From Serripes groenlandicus (taxonomy: Eukaryota; Mollusca; Bivalvia; Cardiida; Cardiidae), in the NCBI GenBank assembly GCA_031761405.1, contig JASEVX010000011.1, positions 31,918,140 to 31,982,139 on the forward strand: a DNA stretch of 64,000 bases, read 5' to 3'. The translations under genes were made by a program, and so were the position numbers. Shown here piece by piece: positions 42,896 through 53,758 of this stretch (the stretch's first letter is position 1; each line of letters begins with the position of its first letter). The notes under the pieces were generated by a model, which was not told the DNA's origin, did no database searches, and saw only the letters and a program-made list of their open reading frames with translations.

Positions 42896-43097
42896 AATAA
42901 ATAAATAGGATAAATACAAATATTTTGAACACATTGAGCAAGTTCTCCTTTGGTGACAATGTTATCAAAAGTCGTCTGCTACAGAGGCGTCAGAAAGAGT
43001 CTGTATGTGGGATAGGCTTAAATCTGATATAGAGACTATTTTGTTTCGCTACATTAAACCATACAATGACAGTAATCTCAGAGCAAATTGAACTGAC

Positions 43098-43489
43098 TGG
43101 AACAGTCTGCCTTCAAATATTAAGAATATTACTAAGTTACAAACTTTTAAATACCAGTGTAAAAAGTACTTAACATATCGAAGTTATAAGAAAAGTATTT
43201 ACAACATTGTTTTCATTTGTTTCAATTTATATATGCTTATGGATACAAATATGTTCTGTATGAATGCTGAAATATGTGATATAATGTTGTTTTTAAAATC
43301 TGTATTTACTATTTACTTTAACATGATGGTGCTTGTCGTATAATTGAATGAATGATTTGTTAAAAATGTGTTTTGTTACAGAAGACCACATTGTAAATAT
43401 GACTTTCTACATTTGTTAATTTGTATAAAATGCATAATGTGTTATCTTCTTAAAATAAAGAATTTATTATTATTATTATTATTATTACT
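43098..43489 (+). mobile_element. 5'-truncated LINE with ORF2 C-terminus and (TTA)n tail
   Basis: The frame from 43,098 to the TAA at 43,341 begins WNSLPSNIKNITKLQTFKYQ and continues CKKYL, a typical reverse-transcriptase ORF2 tail. A short untranslated tail with AATAAAG and (ATT)n follows. The unoccupied site at 5,520-5,535 reads GAACTGACTGATAGG; here ACTG is duplicated (43,096-43,099 and 43,490-43,493). The clade is not certain. Confidence 0.8.
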
Positions 43490-43510
43490 ACTGATAGGTC
43501 TGTGGAAACT

Positions 43511-43740
43511 CATCCTCGGTACCCAGGTTATTTATAACATATATGATACCCTGGGCAAATTGGCTAGCGAAACTTCGTAAAGCATGCACCACGATTTCCT
43601 CCATGTTCGTATCACATGATGTTCTGCGGCCAATCAAGTGGCTGCATTTCACCTCATAAATTATTCATGAGTACGAGATATTTACAGCCAATTTGCCCAG
43701 GGTATCATATAGTTTATGAATAGCCTAGGTACCGAGGATG
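43511..43740. mobile_element. 230-bp TIR element with 9-bp target duplication
   Basis: Ends CATCCTCGGTACC..GG and its complement, with about 50 of 55 terminal positions pairing. Flanked by GTGGAAACT on both sides (43,502-43,510 and 43,741-43,749). The unoccupied site is near 5,545. Target length of 8-9 bp would suit Mutator-like or Merlin-like elements; no transposase is present to decide. Confidence 0.88.
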
Positions 43741-44507
43741 GTGGAAACTGTATAAGTTATGAAAGAAATTGACCGAGGACAGTAACATACACTTTCGTTC
43801 CACTGCATTTGAAAATAAATATCTGCGATACCTTCGTGGATATTCGTTTTGACACAGTCTCGCGTCTTTAGACGAACCCACGAACATGGACCAAATGATG
43901 TATTAACATGTCCGCGGTCAAGTTATTGACGTAGTTATGTTGGCTATCTAGCTCATTCAACATGGCGAGGTTAAATTCATTTAAAAATAACTAACATTGT
44001 TGTAGTATTCGTCATGTGACAGTTCAATTAACACTGACTATACTTGTACAGCTATCTCGCTAAGAAATCAGTATTAAAAGTCGCGCTCTGTTCACGATTT
44101 CACTTATAAAATACTTCATGTATATTGCGAATGTTAATTAAACACAGACTATACTTGAACACAGACAGGCGGGTGAATATATTATTCGAACAACTGCGTA
44201 CGTGGGTCCCCGATACCTCAGTCGGTAACGACGATGACATTCAATCAAGGGGGTCGTGAGACCGAATTCCGACTGGGCCAATCTTTATTTCCGTTGATAG
44301 ACATAAATCATTGTGACCTGCATCCTTCGTGTTCCATCAATGAACTATAACTAGTTAATGTTTGAAGGTAGCCAGTTACTGTTGCCTGGCCTGAATGTTA
44401 TATTGTGTTGCTCATAAAAAGCAATTTCTATCTTTGCCACAATGATATTAAAAGCCGTATGAAGCGGCAAAGTCAAAATGTGTAGGTATGTTGGCGATGG
44501 CTTATCA

Positions 44508-44749
44508 AGGGCTTAGCGTGAAACAGTTGTAACTTAAATTGGTATTTTTTTACCAAGGTTATTCACCTCGTCATTAAATCTTTATAAGCGTTAAATCATT
44601 ATACTTGGTAAACAATGGAAATTTAGTTGCCATTGCTCGTTCTGAGCAATGGCACCTAAATTTACATTGTTTACAAAGGGGTCAAAATTGCCCCTAAACC
44701 AGGGTTTTCAAAATAGGGTTTTAGTTACAACCGTTTCACGCCAAGCTCT
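44508..44749. mobile_element. TIR element, family F3
   Basis: Ends AGGGCTTAGCGTGAAAC and GTTTCACGCCAAGCTCT, same inner hairpin as the copies at 6,263 and at the window start. Confidence 0.75.
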
Positions 44750-46122
44750 CGTTATGATCGCAAGGTTTATCCATCCTCGGTACCCAGGCTATTCATAACA
44801 TATATATTTTATGAAAAGCCTGGATACAGAGGATGGGTTTATCTTAAAACACGTAGATCAGCATTAAGGTCGGTTAAAGGACACACGTTGATTAAACCGG
44901 AATTTAAATTACTGGAGGTTATTGCCCCAGGCTCACGTATTTGAATAAAACGCTTGCCAGCATAATTTATATTTAATCGCCTTGTACCTGCAAAGAGATG
45001 CACCGTGTCTTAGCGAAAAGCGTAGATCTGAGGTGTGTTCAAGTTTACCGAAATTATTTATTTGTTTTAATTGTGCTTTACGGCGCTTTCAACAGGAATT
45101 CAGTTATATCAATTGTGTTTTATACTTGTCTATTATAGAACGCAACGTACTAGACTAATCTCAGACATTCTAATTTACTGTAGTCTTGATGAATTGTTTG
45201 TTTGTTTGTATGGTTTTTAACGACGCTTTTAACAACGTTTCAGTTATATCACGTTGTTTCTTGGTCAAAATGTTTGTCGGTTACGATTAATCCTTAACTC
45301 GTTAAATTATTGCAATACAATACAATATATTTTATTGCACAACTACAAGTTTTATAGCAAAATCATAACATAGACACTGGTTTTTCTGAAGAGCCCAACG
45401 TATAACCGTGCATATTTAACCCAAAATTATTCTCATATTCATGTATGTACACACAATGAGGACAAGCTATTGCAAGTGGTCGCTTCAAAAATGGTTTAAC
45501 TCTTTCATCGTCATATTGTTTGAAGTAGACTCTTCCATGTTCAAATTCGTGCGTCTCCATTCTTATGTTGTAAGAGTTTTGCAATATTCTGATAACTTTA
45601 AGACAAACAATGCTGATTTCAGGTGAGACATCTCTTTATTGAAAACCTCAATATTGCCATTGGTGCGGAAAGCGTTAAGGACAAGACTGCACGCATGTGT
45701 AGGATGATATTGGTGATGATGATTGAATGCAGATTTTAAAGTCGTGCACTCACGTGTTTTGAAAGGTCTGGCATAAAGACATGCATCAATGTTGTTAAAA
45801 CTCTTGCTTTGTGGCATGCGAAAAAATATGTTTTACTGTCGTAAATTATTTCACGCGTTTGTGCAGTTTAAAGTTGCTAATAGCAGGATAAAGGTTATTC
45901 GCGTTTTTTTTTAAACACTTTCCCGCAAACAATAAATCTACAGCAGACGACTTTGGAAACATGTGAAAATCCTCATAAATGAGGGTATATTTACCGAGAA
46001 AAAAGTTGAAAACATTGTGACAAAAGGAGAAACTGCTCGTTATGAGGTGGATTTAAGCCCAGGTTTTACTGTGTGTATGTGTTCATATCCCCTCTTGCCA
46101 AAGTCGTCTGCTTTAGCTAAAG

Positions 46123-46333
46123 GAATCCGCTGTGGTCGAGTGGTTAGCTTCGGGGATTTCGAAACCGGGTGTCGCGGGGTTCGATCCCCAGTCGCGGCAC
46201 TACGGTCATGGTGGAGTGCCCTTGGGCAAGGCACATTTTCTAGCCTAGTACTGTTTTTTTTTACCCAGGGATCATGAATAAGTGAACTGTCGCCGTGATA
46301 TAACTGAAATAAAGCGGCGTAAAACCCCATAAA
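46123..46333 (+). mobile_element. tRNA-derived SINE, right-locus copy
   Basis: Counterpart of 1,533-1,743 with the same head, body, 3' core and TAAAG flanks. Small differences include an extra G in the B-box region (CGCGGGGTTCGATCC). Confidence 0.85.
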
Positions 46334-46487
46334 TAAAGGGATAAGGGATGAACCTTGTTTACATAAAAGAAATGAAATGAAGCGGAAAACCGAAAAACCT
46401 GAAAGATAAAGAAATATTTAAATGAATTCAATTTGATTGCAACTCTCCCGGGGTGCATGTATCGAAGGGAAATACTAGCTGGTAAGA

Positions 46488-46943
46488 TGCTCGCTCGCTC
46501 TCTATCTATATTTATCAGTCTATAGGTCTCTATCTCTTTGTATGTCTGTCAGTCCGTCTGCCTGTGTATGTGTGTCTATCCATCACTCTGTTTGTGTGTC
46601 TGTTTGTCTCTCTCTATACATGTATGTCTGTCTCTCTGTCTCTCCTCCTCTCATCTTTATTTTCTCTCTCTCTCTTCTCTCTCTCTCTCTTCCTACTCTC
46701 TCTCTTCTCCTCTCTCTCTCTCCTCAGCTCTCATTCTTTCTCTCTCTTCTCTCTATCTCCTCTCTTCTCACTCCTCTCTCCTCTCTCTCTTTCTCTCTTT
46801 CTCTCTATCTCCGTTCTCTCCCTATCTCTCTCTTCTCTCCTCTCCCCCCTCTCTCTGTCTCTCCCTCTCTTCTCTCCATCCTCTCTCTCGTCTCTTATCT
46901 TCTCTCTCATCTCCCTCTCTCTTCTCTCTCCCTCTCTCTCTCA

Positions 46944-47012
<69 letters not shown>

Positions 47013-47018
47013 CTTCTC

Positions 47019-47059
<41 letters not shown>

Positions 47060-47095
47060 ATCTCTCTTTCTCTCTCCCCTCTCTCTCCCACCTCT
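46488..47095. repeat. (CT)n microsatellite, right-locus copy
   Basis: Counterpart of 1,894-2,440, but longer and with many TTC/CCT interruptions where the left copy is pure. Open frames are repeat translations. Confidence 0.95.
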
Positions 47096-47680
47096 CACTC
47101 TCACCATGATTTTGTAATGGATTTCATGATTTTAATCGAAATGCATCGTCGGTACAAGGTGTAACACAACAAGTACACCTTTTTTAATAATTTAAAACCT
47201 TGCATAAACTGAAGTAAGACTTCCAAACTTTAGGGGTATTCTCTTTAGTCCTAGTAGGAAAGGGCACCTGCTTATAAACGTGCAAGCAGGAAGCTTACTG
47301 CAGATCAAGGATTTATCGATCACACCTGTTAATCAAATACACTTCACAAAAGCACTTTGTTATGTCCTTATTTTGAATGATATTAGAGTTGAAAAGCACA
47401 ATATTGTATTTGTCTATCGCAAATATTTTTTTAAACAAGAGATTTTGGAAATCTTAACACACTCATGTCATATCAAATTGAAAAGATGGCCGCTGTAATA
47501 TTGAGAGTCTAGTTTTAACATCAAAGCAAACACCCAATCTGTACCTCATTGCCCTCTTGTTTAATGTTATATTAACGTGTCTAATTTCGTACCAGCAGGT
47601 ATTTACGCTTGTATTTGATTTTAAGAAATAAAATCACATGCTCTTTTGCTTTCTTTTACTGCGATCGAAACATTTATACG

Positions 47681-47869
47681 TTAACCCTTTCCCTCAATAT
47701 AGACGCTTTCTGACGCCTCTGCAGCAGACGGCTTTTTGAAAACATAGTGACAAAAGTAGAAATTGCTCAAAACGAGCAATTTCTCCTTTTGCCACAATGT
47801 TTTCCACTTTTAGTCATAGGTTATCCATTCAATTATAGAGATTTTCCAATTTTTGAGGGAAAGGGTTAA
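47681..47869. mobile_element. Internally deleted F1 MITE at a rearrangement breakpoint
   Basis: TTAACCCTTTCCCTCAATAT at the left and GAGGGAAAGGGTTAA at the right. About 40 bp near the right end (including GTCGTCTGCTGCAG) are missing relative to 9,816-10,045. Homology with the left locus resumes at its first base. Confidence 0.8.
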
Positions 47870-48476
47870 ATACAATCTCAGGATTTATAAGATACCATAC
47901 GAATTGAGGGTAATTTGAGTTTGTGAACATAAATAAACAGGCTATACTTTTAAATAAGTTGAGAAACATTTGGTTAGATGTTTAGCTTCATGAAATAGGT
48001 GTACTTGTCTTTTTTTAGTATATACCTTTATTAGCCAAACGAAATAGGTACACATTTGCATTGTACGTGATGGTCGTGGCCATTACAATACATGTGTTCT
48101 TAGTAAAGCTGCGTTCGTATATAAAACATTTAACTGATAATTTCTTCATATCTTTATATTTTCAAAGGATGTAATGACAATACAATGTCTAAGATTATTC
48201 CCTACAATACGATATCTGAAAGTAAGATTACATTGTAATAAATGAGAATTGTGGTTTTCTATTCTTGTTTATTCATTTTTTTAAAAAAAAAATTCTAAAA
48301 TTGAGCTCGCCGTACGAGACTTGTTTATTTAGAATCTAAAAGCCTGTATAGTTTTTTTTTACCGATGGGTGTATTGTCAGATCGTGTGTCAAAAGGTCAT
48401 TTTACATGACGACGATATTGGAACCCTCTTACCAGCGGTGCCCATACTAAGTAAGAGTATCATGAGATATGTGTTG

Positions 48477-48689
48477 TTAACTCGTTCAGCGTCAAAGGCA
48501 ATATTGATGTTTTTGCAAACAATACTGATTCAGGTGAGTCAGCTCGTAACGAGCTGTCTCACCTGAAATCAGCATCGTTTGCCTTTTAGTTATCAAAATA
48601 GTCCAAACTTTTATTACATGAGAAATGGAGACGCCCTATTTTGAACATGGAAGAGTCTACTTTAAACGATTCGGCGCTGAAATAGTTAA
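48477..48689. mobile_element. F2 MITE, right-locus copy
   Basis: Counterpart of 10,728-10,940, with TTAA ends and a CAGCTCGTAACGAGCTG hairpin. Confidence 0.85.
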
Positions 48690-48816
48690 AACGAATCCAA
48701 TACGACACGTTCTCAAATGACGTTGCTTATAAATAGAATTCTCCCCACGCAGACAGACGCTTAGTTAATATGATTGGGCCGTGTCACTGAAATCCCACAT
48801 TTGGGAGGTTTTGAAA

Positions 48817-49044
48817 TTAACCCTTTCCCACATACAACAAATCTGCAGCAGACGACTTTGGAAACATCTTCTAAAAAAATAGGGACATTTCTATAAATGG
48901 AAAAGCTATTATTGAATGCTGTTGGAATCATTGTGGCAAAAGGAGAAATTGATCATCATGATCAATCTCTCCTTTTGCCAAAATGTTTTCAAAAGTCGTC
49001 TGCTGCAGAGGCGTCAGCAAGCGTGAATGTGTTGGAAAAGAGTA
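48817..49044. mobile_element. F1 MITE, right-locus copy of 11,068
   Basis: TTAA ends and the same GATCATCATGATC centre. It keeps TTTTCAAAAGTCGTCTGCTG where the left copy has lost four bases. Confidence 0.8.
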
Positions 49045-49487
49045 ATTCCATCTGATTGCAAACTTTTCTTGCAAGTTTTGATTATAACCGTTCCCGAAAG
49101 GCTTCGATTGTGGTTAAAGAGCTTGATGACGAACAGAGGAGAATGAGATCAGACTATGCGTAGGTACTGGTTGCTGTGGATCTTCGCTGACCTGAGAACT
49201 CTTAAAGGTCTGTTTTTGGTGTGCCGTGACTCACACGGAGACGTCGTTTAAATTTGTATTCTCTTTCCTGTAATTTGAATTTGTTTGTTATCTATACAAA
49301 TCGAAATTGACACGTTTTCCAATTCAATAAAAAATAAAAACTTCTAAATATATCATATAAAAGATATGTAATGTGTATTTATCAGTGAACATTGTATAAC
49401 GTCATTCTATTCAAAGTGAATAGATTAAATATTACCAACTATTCTAGACTAGTTATTCGTCGATCAACCAAGACGTAACAGTTTAAT

Positions 49488-49720
49488 TTAACCCTTTCCC
49501 TCATATAGACGCTTTCTGACGCCTCTGCAGCAGACGGCTTTTTGAAAACATAGTGACAAAAGAAGAAATTGCACAAAAACGTGCAATTTCTCCTTTGGCC
49601 ACAATGTTTTCCACTTTTTGTCATAGGTTATCCATTCAATTATGGAGATTTTCTATTTTTTGACAAAATACGTTCAAAGTCGTCTGCTGCAGAATTGTCG
49701 TTAATGAGGGAAAGGGTTAA
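49488..49720. mobile_element. F1 MITE, right-locus copy of 11,731
   Basis: TTAACCCTTTCCCTCATATA and AATGAGGGAAAGGGTTAA ends, with hairpin GAAATTGCAC / GTGCAATTTC. Confidence 0.85.
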
Positions 49721-51854
49721 CTGTTTTTTGTTCAAAAAAGGGATCATACGCTATGCGTAGGCCAATAGTCCATTCAACTTATGGATCAAAACCGTTTTGA
49801 AAATCTATATATTTACATAGAAACGGCCATCGGGGCTTGGACATGTTTTTTTGTATCTTACTTTATAATTTAAATAAATGGTAATATACTGAATAATTAT
49901 CAAGCGCGACATTCCGCTTGACTTTAATCGATTGAACACCCCCTTCGTATGTCGTGCGCACGAGATAAATAAAAACATACACATGTCACCTCTGTGCCAC
50001 CGTAGAAAAATCACTAAGAAATGGAGCATGCGTATATTATTTGATCTTTTATCTAACTTATTAGAATGACTGAAAACAATAACGTTAAATATGTAATATT
50101 TGGTTTATAAATGTTTTAGTTCATATATATACTTTGGTTTTGATATGAATGAGAGAGAACATAAACGCTTGCCTCTGCCGGGAAGCGAACCACAGACCTT
50201 TCACTTGACAATCCAAGTCAACATCTATTACACTTGCGCGACATGACGTGCCGTTCAAGGCCGAGAATAAGTCACATGACAGGAGATTACGCGAGGCTTC
50301 CAAGAGGTGTACACGTTTCAATTGACGATAATACACTGAAAACATATCATGTTTCAAAAACAATTAATATTTTATTCTTAGATATTATATCTAATACGTT
50401 TTTAAGGAAAACAATTAAAGGTAAGTATGCAGAAGAATTTCATTTTAAAACTTCTCTTATTAGTGCCTCTCGTAGGATCGCCAACTTAACAATGAACCAA
50501 TCAAAACGTTTCATTTCCTTTATTTCTTCGACATTATTCATTAAATACAACATTTGATTGGTCTACAATCTAGATCATTTGTTTAACATCTAGGTCAAAA
50601 CCCACGTTAATCAGCTATCGCCGAAAAAGTCCCTAAAGAAAAATTTGTTTGCGTAGAAATGGGTGTTTACCATCACCAGAATGCATTGAATATATGACAT
50701 TGTAATGTGTGTGGGATGCATTGGAAATGATTGATTTGATCTCTTTTATGATTGATTTCGACCCTTGTTTGAAAGTGAAAGTAGAGAATGCTAAATACTG
50801 GTTTTGTCCGGGTCCGATTTTGTCCAAAATGCCGGTAACCATTTTCGCCTGGTGAATTCTTTCTTGCATAATGCATGACCCCAACCCCCTCTATTTTCTT
50901 TGAATTGTTTTAAAGCTTACAGGCAAATCTTTTCATATGGTGTTCTACATGAGAAACGCTTAGAAAGTGTGACAATTGAGGACTGAAACTGATAAATTTA
51001 CATGGAAACAAAGAACTAATTTATTTGGTGTATTGTAACCTGAAGCAGACGACATTTGAGAAAGTATGGCTTACAGAAAACTTTATCCGTTTGTCACAAT
51101 CTTTTCAACTCTGCTTCAAGTTTGTTTAATGTTGGCAAGGGTTAAGAAAGAAGGGTATCCGTTATCATCGTTTGGCAGTTTGTATATACGTTTTTAGTCA
51201 AACAATATCGCATAAAACTGCATTTATATAAGCTTTAAGTACAATGTTCAAAAACTGTTTATAAACAAGAATTTGTATACATGTACATGTACTTAAATAT
51301 GGCTGACTTTTACAAGTCCAACAACTTATGAACCATGTAACAATTACGAGAAGAACTTAGAATAATCTACACTTAAAGATGTTTTATACGGACTCGTATC
51401 AAGATTAGCAGTTTGTGTATTTTGTTTCGCTGTAGCTACCATCTTTTCTGACACTTTTGAAATAAACATATGTAAAGCCGGCAACGATTTCCATAGCATG
51501 ATCATTGCATATCTCAATTATCTGAATACAGTCGATTCTGACATATAAAATAAATGTTGTTAGCTCTTACACTACCGAGTTTCACAAAGTCGACTCTTCC
51601 ATGTTGAAAATTGGACCACTCCCTTTTTCGTCCAACAGAAAATATGGTAATATTTAATGTCTAAGTGGCAAACAATGCAGATTTCAGGAGAATATGCATT
51701 GTTTGCAAAAGCCATTAATTGTTTTTTGCAGCTAAAGGGTTAATCGCTAAATAGATGGACTAGTGAAAACATTTATATCGACAGACATTCTTCCTTTTTC
51801 TAGGCTTTCGTTCTGCCCGCTCTAAAATCTCATCTGTATCGTGGAAACAACAAG

Positions 51855-52035
51855 ATGTTGGAGACATTCCTTTTCACGAAAGCTGCCGTGATGTGTGCTG
51901 TGATGTTGCTATGTGCGCCGGTATGTTTCGGCACGGTGATAGACCTAACGCATGTATACGGCACTGATATGGAACGGCTGACTTGTTCAACTTCACTATA
52001 ATGCACAGGGGATACAATGCTGATCTTGATGCATG
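51855..52035 (+). pseudogene. Cyclase-family exon 1, copy broken by 25-bp deletion
   Basis: Matches exon 1 at 14,044-14,249 at the start codon, the signal peptide and IDLTHVYGTD, and at the splice donor. The 25 bases equivalent to 14,158-14,182 are missing at the junction 51,968/51,969. The frame shifts and a TAA stop is met at 51,999 (codon 49). The conserved segment after VYGTD is lost. If this is an allele, this haplotype carries a null version of the gene; if a duplicate, it is a young pseudogene. Downstream exons would lie beyond the window. Confidence 0.85.
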
Positions 52036-53469
52036 GTGAGTATGTTTGGTTTTGTCGGCTTCAATTTAGGTTTATCTAGATGTTCACTGGTCCCACATTT
52101 ACTAAAGGATGCGTTTGTATTGGGCGAAGCATTAGTTTACATTCGTGGTAAGATTCAGGATACGGATTGAGTCGAACGATATATATCATCGAGTTAACGC
52201 TTGATCGACTAACAGTCAAACTTCTCTAAAGCAGCTAAAAAGGGGACGGGATGATAAAACATTGACTGCTGAATTCAGGTGACTAGGAATAAAGTCTACT
52301 GAACTTAAAAGATATCGCATTTTATTATTAATTAAGCTGGAATCGTACATTTAAAATAACTCGCCATCACTTTCTCATTTGAAGTGGTGTTTGGATAACA
52401 TTGACGGCATGTCGCAGGGAATGGAATTACATGCAGTTAAAATTCATATGTGTTTATACAGCTGTGCACTTTTTGTATGTATTAAAGAAATTGCAATGCA
52501 AATTCTCATTTAAGATTAACATCGAATTGTAGCGAATAACATATTATATAAATCACACATCTTTCTTGATTTTTTGTAAAGAAAAAAGCGGTTTACATAA
52601 AACGAAATCGCTGAAAGAGTAATACACTAATTACCTTCTAATTTACTGAAATAACTGTCCTTAAGATTTCTTTTCTACAATACAACCTAATTAACACCAT
52701 TTCTTCTGCAATTTACTAAAATTTAAGGGTTATATATCAGGCAGAATTTTAATCAAATGATATGCAGTAAAGCTGCTGTTACGAGCCGACTTAAAATGAA
52801 TCAAAGGACTGAAGTGCTGACTGCCGGGGGGCTGCAGGAAGTAAGGAAAATATGAAAGTAAATAAAGATCGCAGCTTATGTTTATCTATTTAAGAAGTTG
52901 AGAGATCATATCAAAAATAGTAAATATTATGAAACTGCCAGTTTGAAAACAGGAGGACCTTGTTGGCACTATATCGCTCATCTGAGTGCAAGAGCTCACA
53001 AGTATACACATTTAAGACATGAAGAATCAAAGGAAAATTTGACAGCAGGTTTAGGCAGAATATTTTGAAGTTTCTGCCTTATTATATTGAGAAATATGTC
53101 AATGTTAAATCAACTTCCGCCAAGTAGAACTAATTCTCTAAACCATATACTAGACTGGGAGAAAGTGTTTGAATAATGCAAAACTCATCAAGAAAATTCA
53201 AAATGCAACCTCTAGAGTGTTATCAAGATTTTCCTTCATTTGGCCAAGTGACCTATTTTTTTTTATTTTACCCGATATGACCCATATTCGAACATGTACT
53301 AGATATCATCAATACACACATTTTGATCACTTGACTTCTTTAATCAAATAGTCAATGCTTGGTCGGTAAGATAAGGGTTATACTCCACCCCGTTTGGGTC
53401 GGGCACGGGCCCTACGAGCCCCCGCTAAACCCGCCACGGCATTTGTCACGCGACTTTCTTTGTTTAAGC

Positions 53470-53758
53470 CGAGCCCCAGTAGCTCAGTCGGTAGCGATGC
53501 AGGCTGTCAATCACGGGGTTGTGAGTTCGAATCCCAGTTCGGCCAATATTCTTTCCGACGTTTGACAAAAGTCACTGTGACATGCGACATTCGTCTTTCA
53601 TCAATGGGCTGTTTAACAATCTATTTGGAAAAAAAGCCAGTTCCTTCGAAAGTATGTTGTGTGGTGTACTGGTGTAGGAAAAACAAGGAAACGCGTGAGT
53701 AGGTGAACTGATATATTTGACTGAAAAATTGTTGAAAACGGCGTTTGTTAAAAAGCTT
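53470..53758 (+). mobile_element. tRNA-derived SINE, right-locus copy
   Basis: Counterpart of the SINE at 15,686, with the same A and B boxes and 3' core. The acceptor stem partner is GTTCGGC here, so pairing is slightly worse. Confidence 0.8.

Larger units (their letters stand above)
42896..44507. repeat. Block C, right-locus copy
   Basis: Collinear with 5,316-6,262 apart from two insertions (LINE tail at 43,098, MITE at 43,511). It includes the degenerate tRNA-SINE (about 44,208-44,420) with CCTCAGTCGGTAACG and GGCCAATCTTTATTTCCG. Confidence 0.75.
44575..47543. repeat. Direct copy of positions 1-2,878
   Basis: Collinear and nearly identical to the window start: the 64-bp TIR element (44,772-44,835), the SINE-derived insertion, the F2 MITE (45,496-45,678), the SINE and the CT tract all recur. 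Similarity stops at CAATCTGTA, after which 47,544-47,680 has no counterpart in the left locus. Confidence 0.95.
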
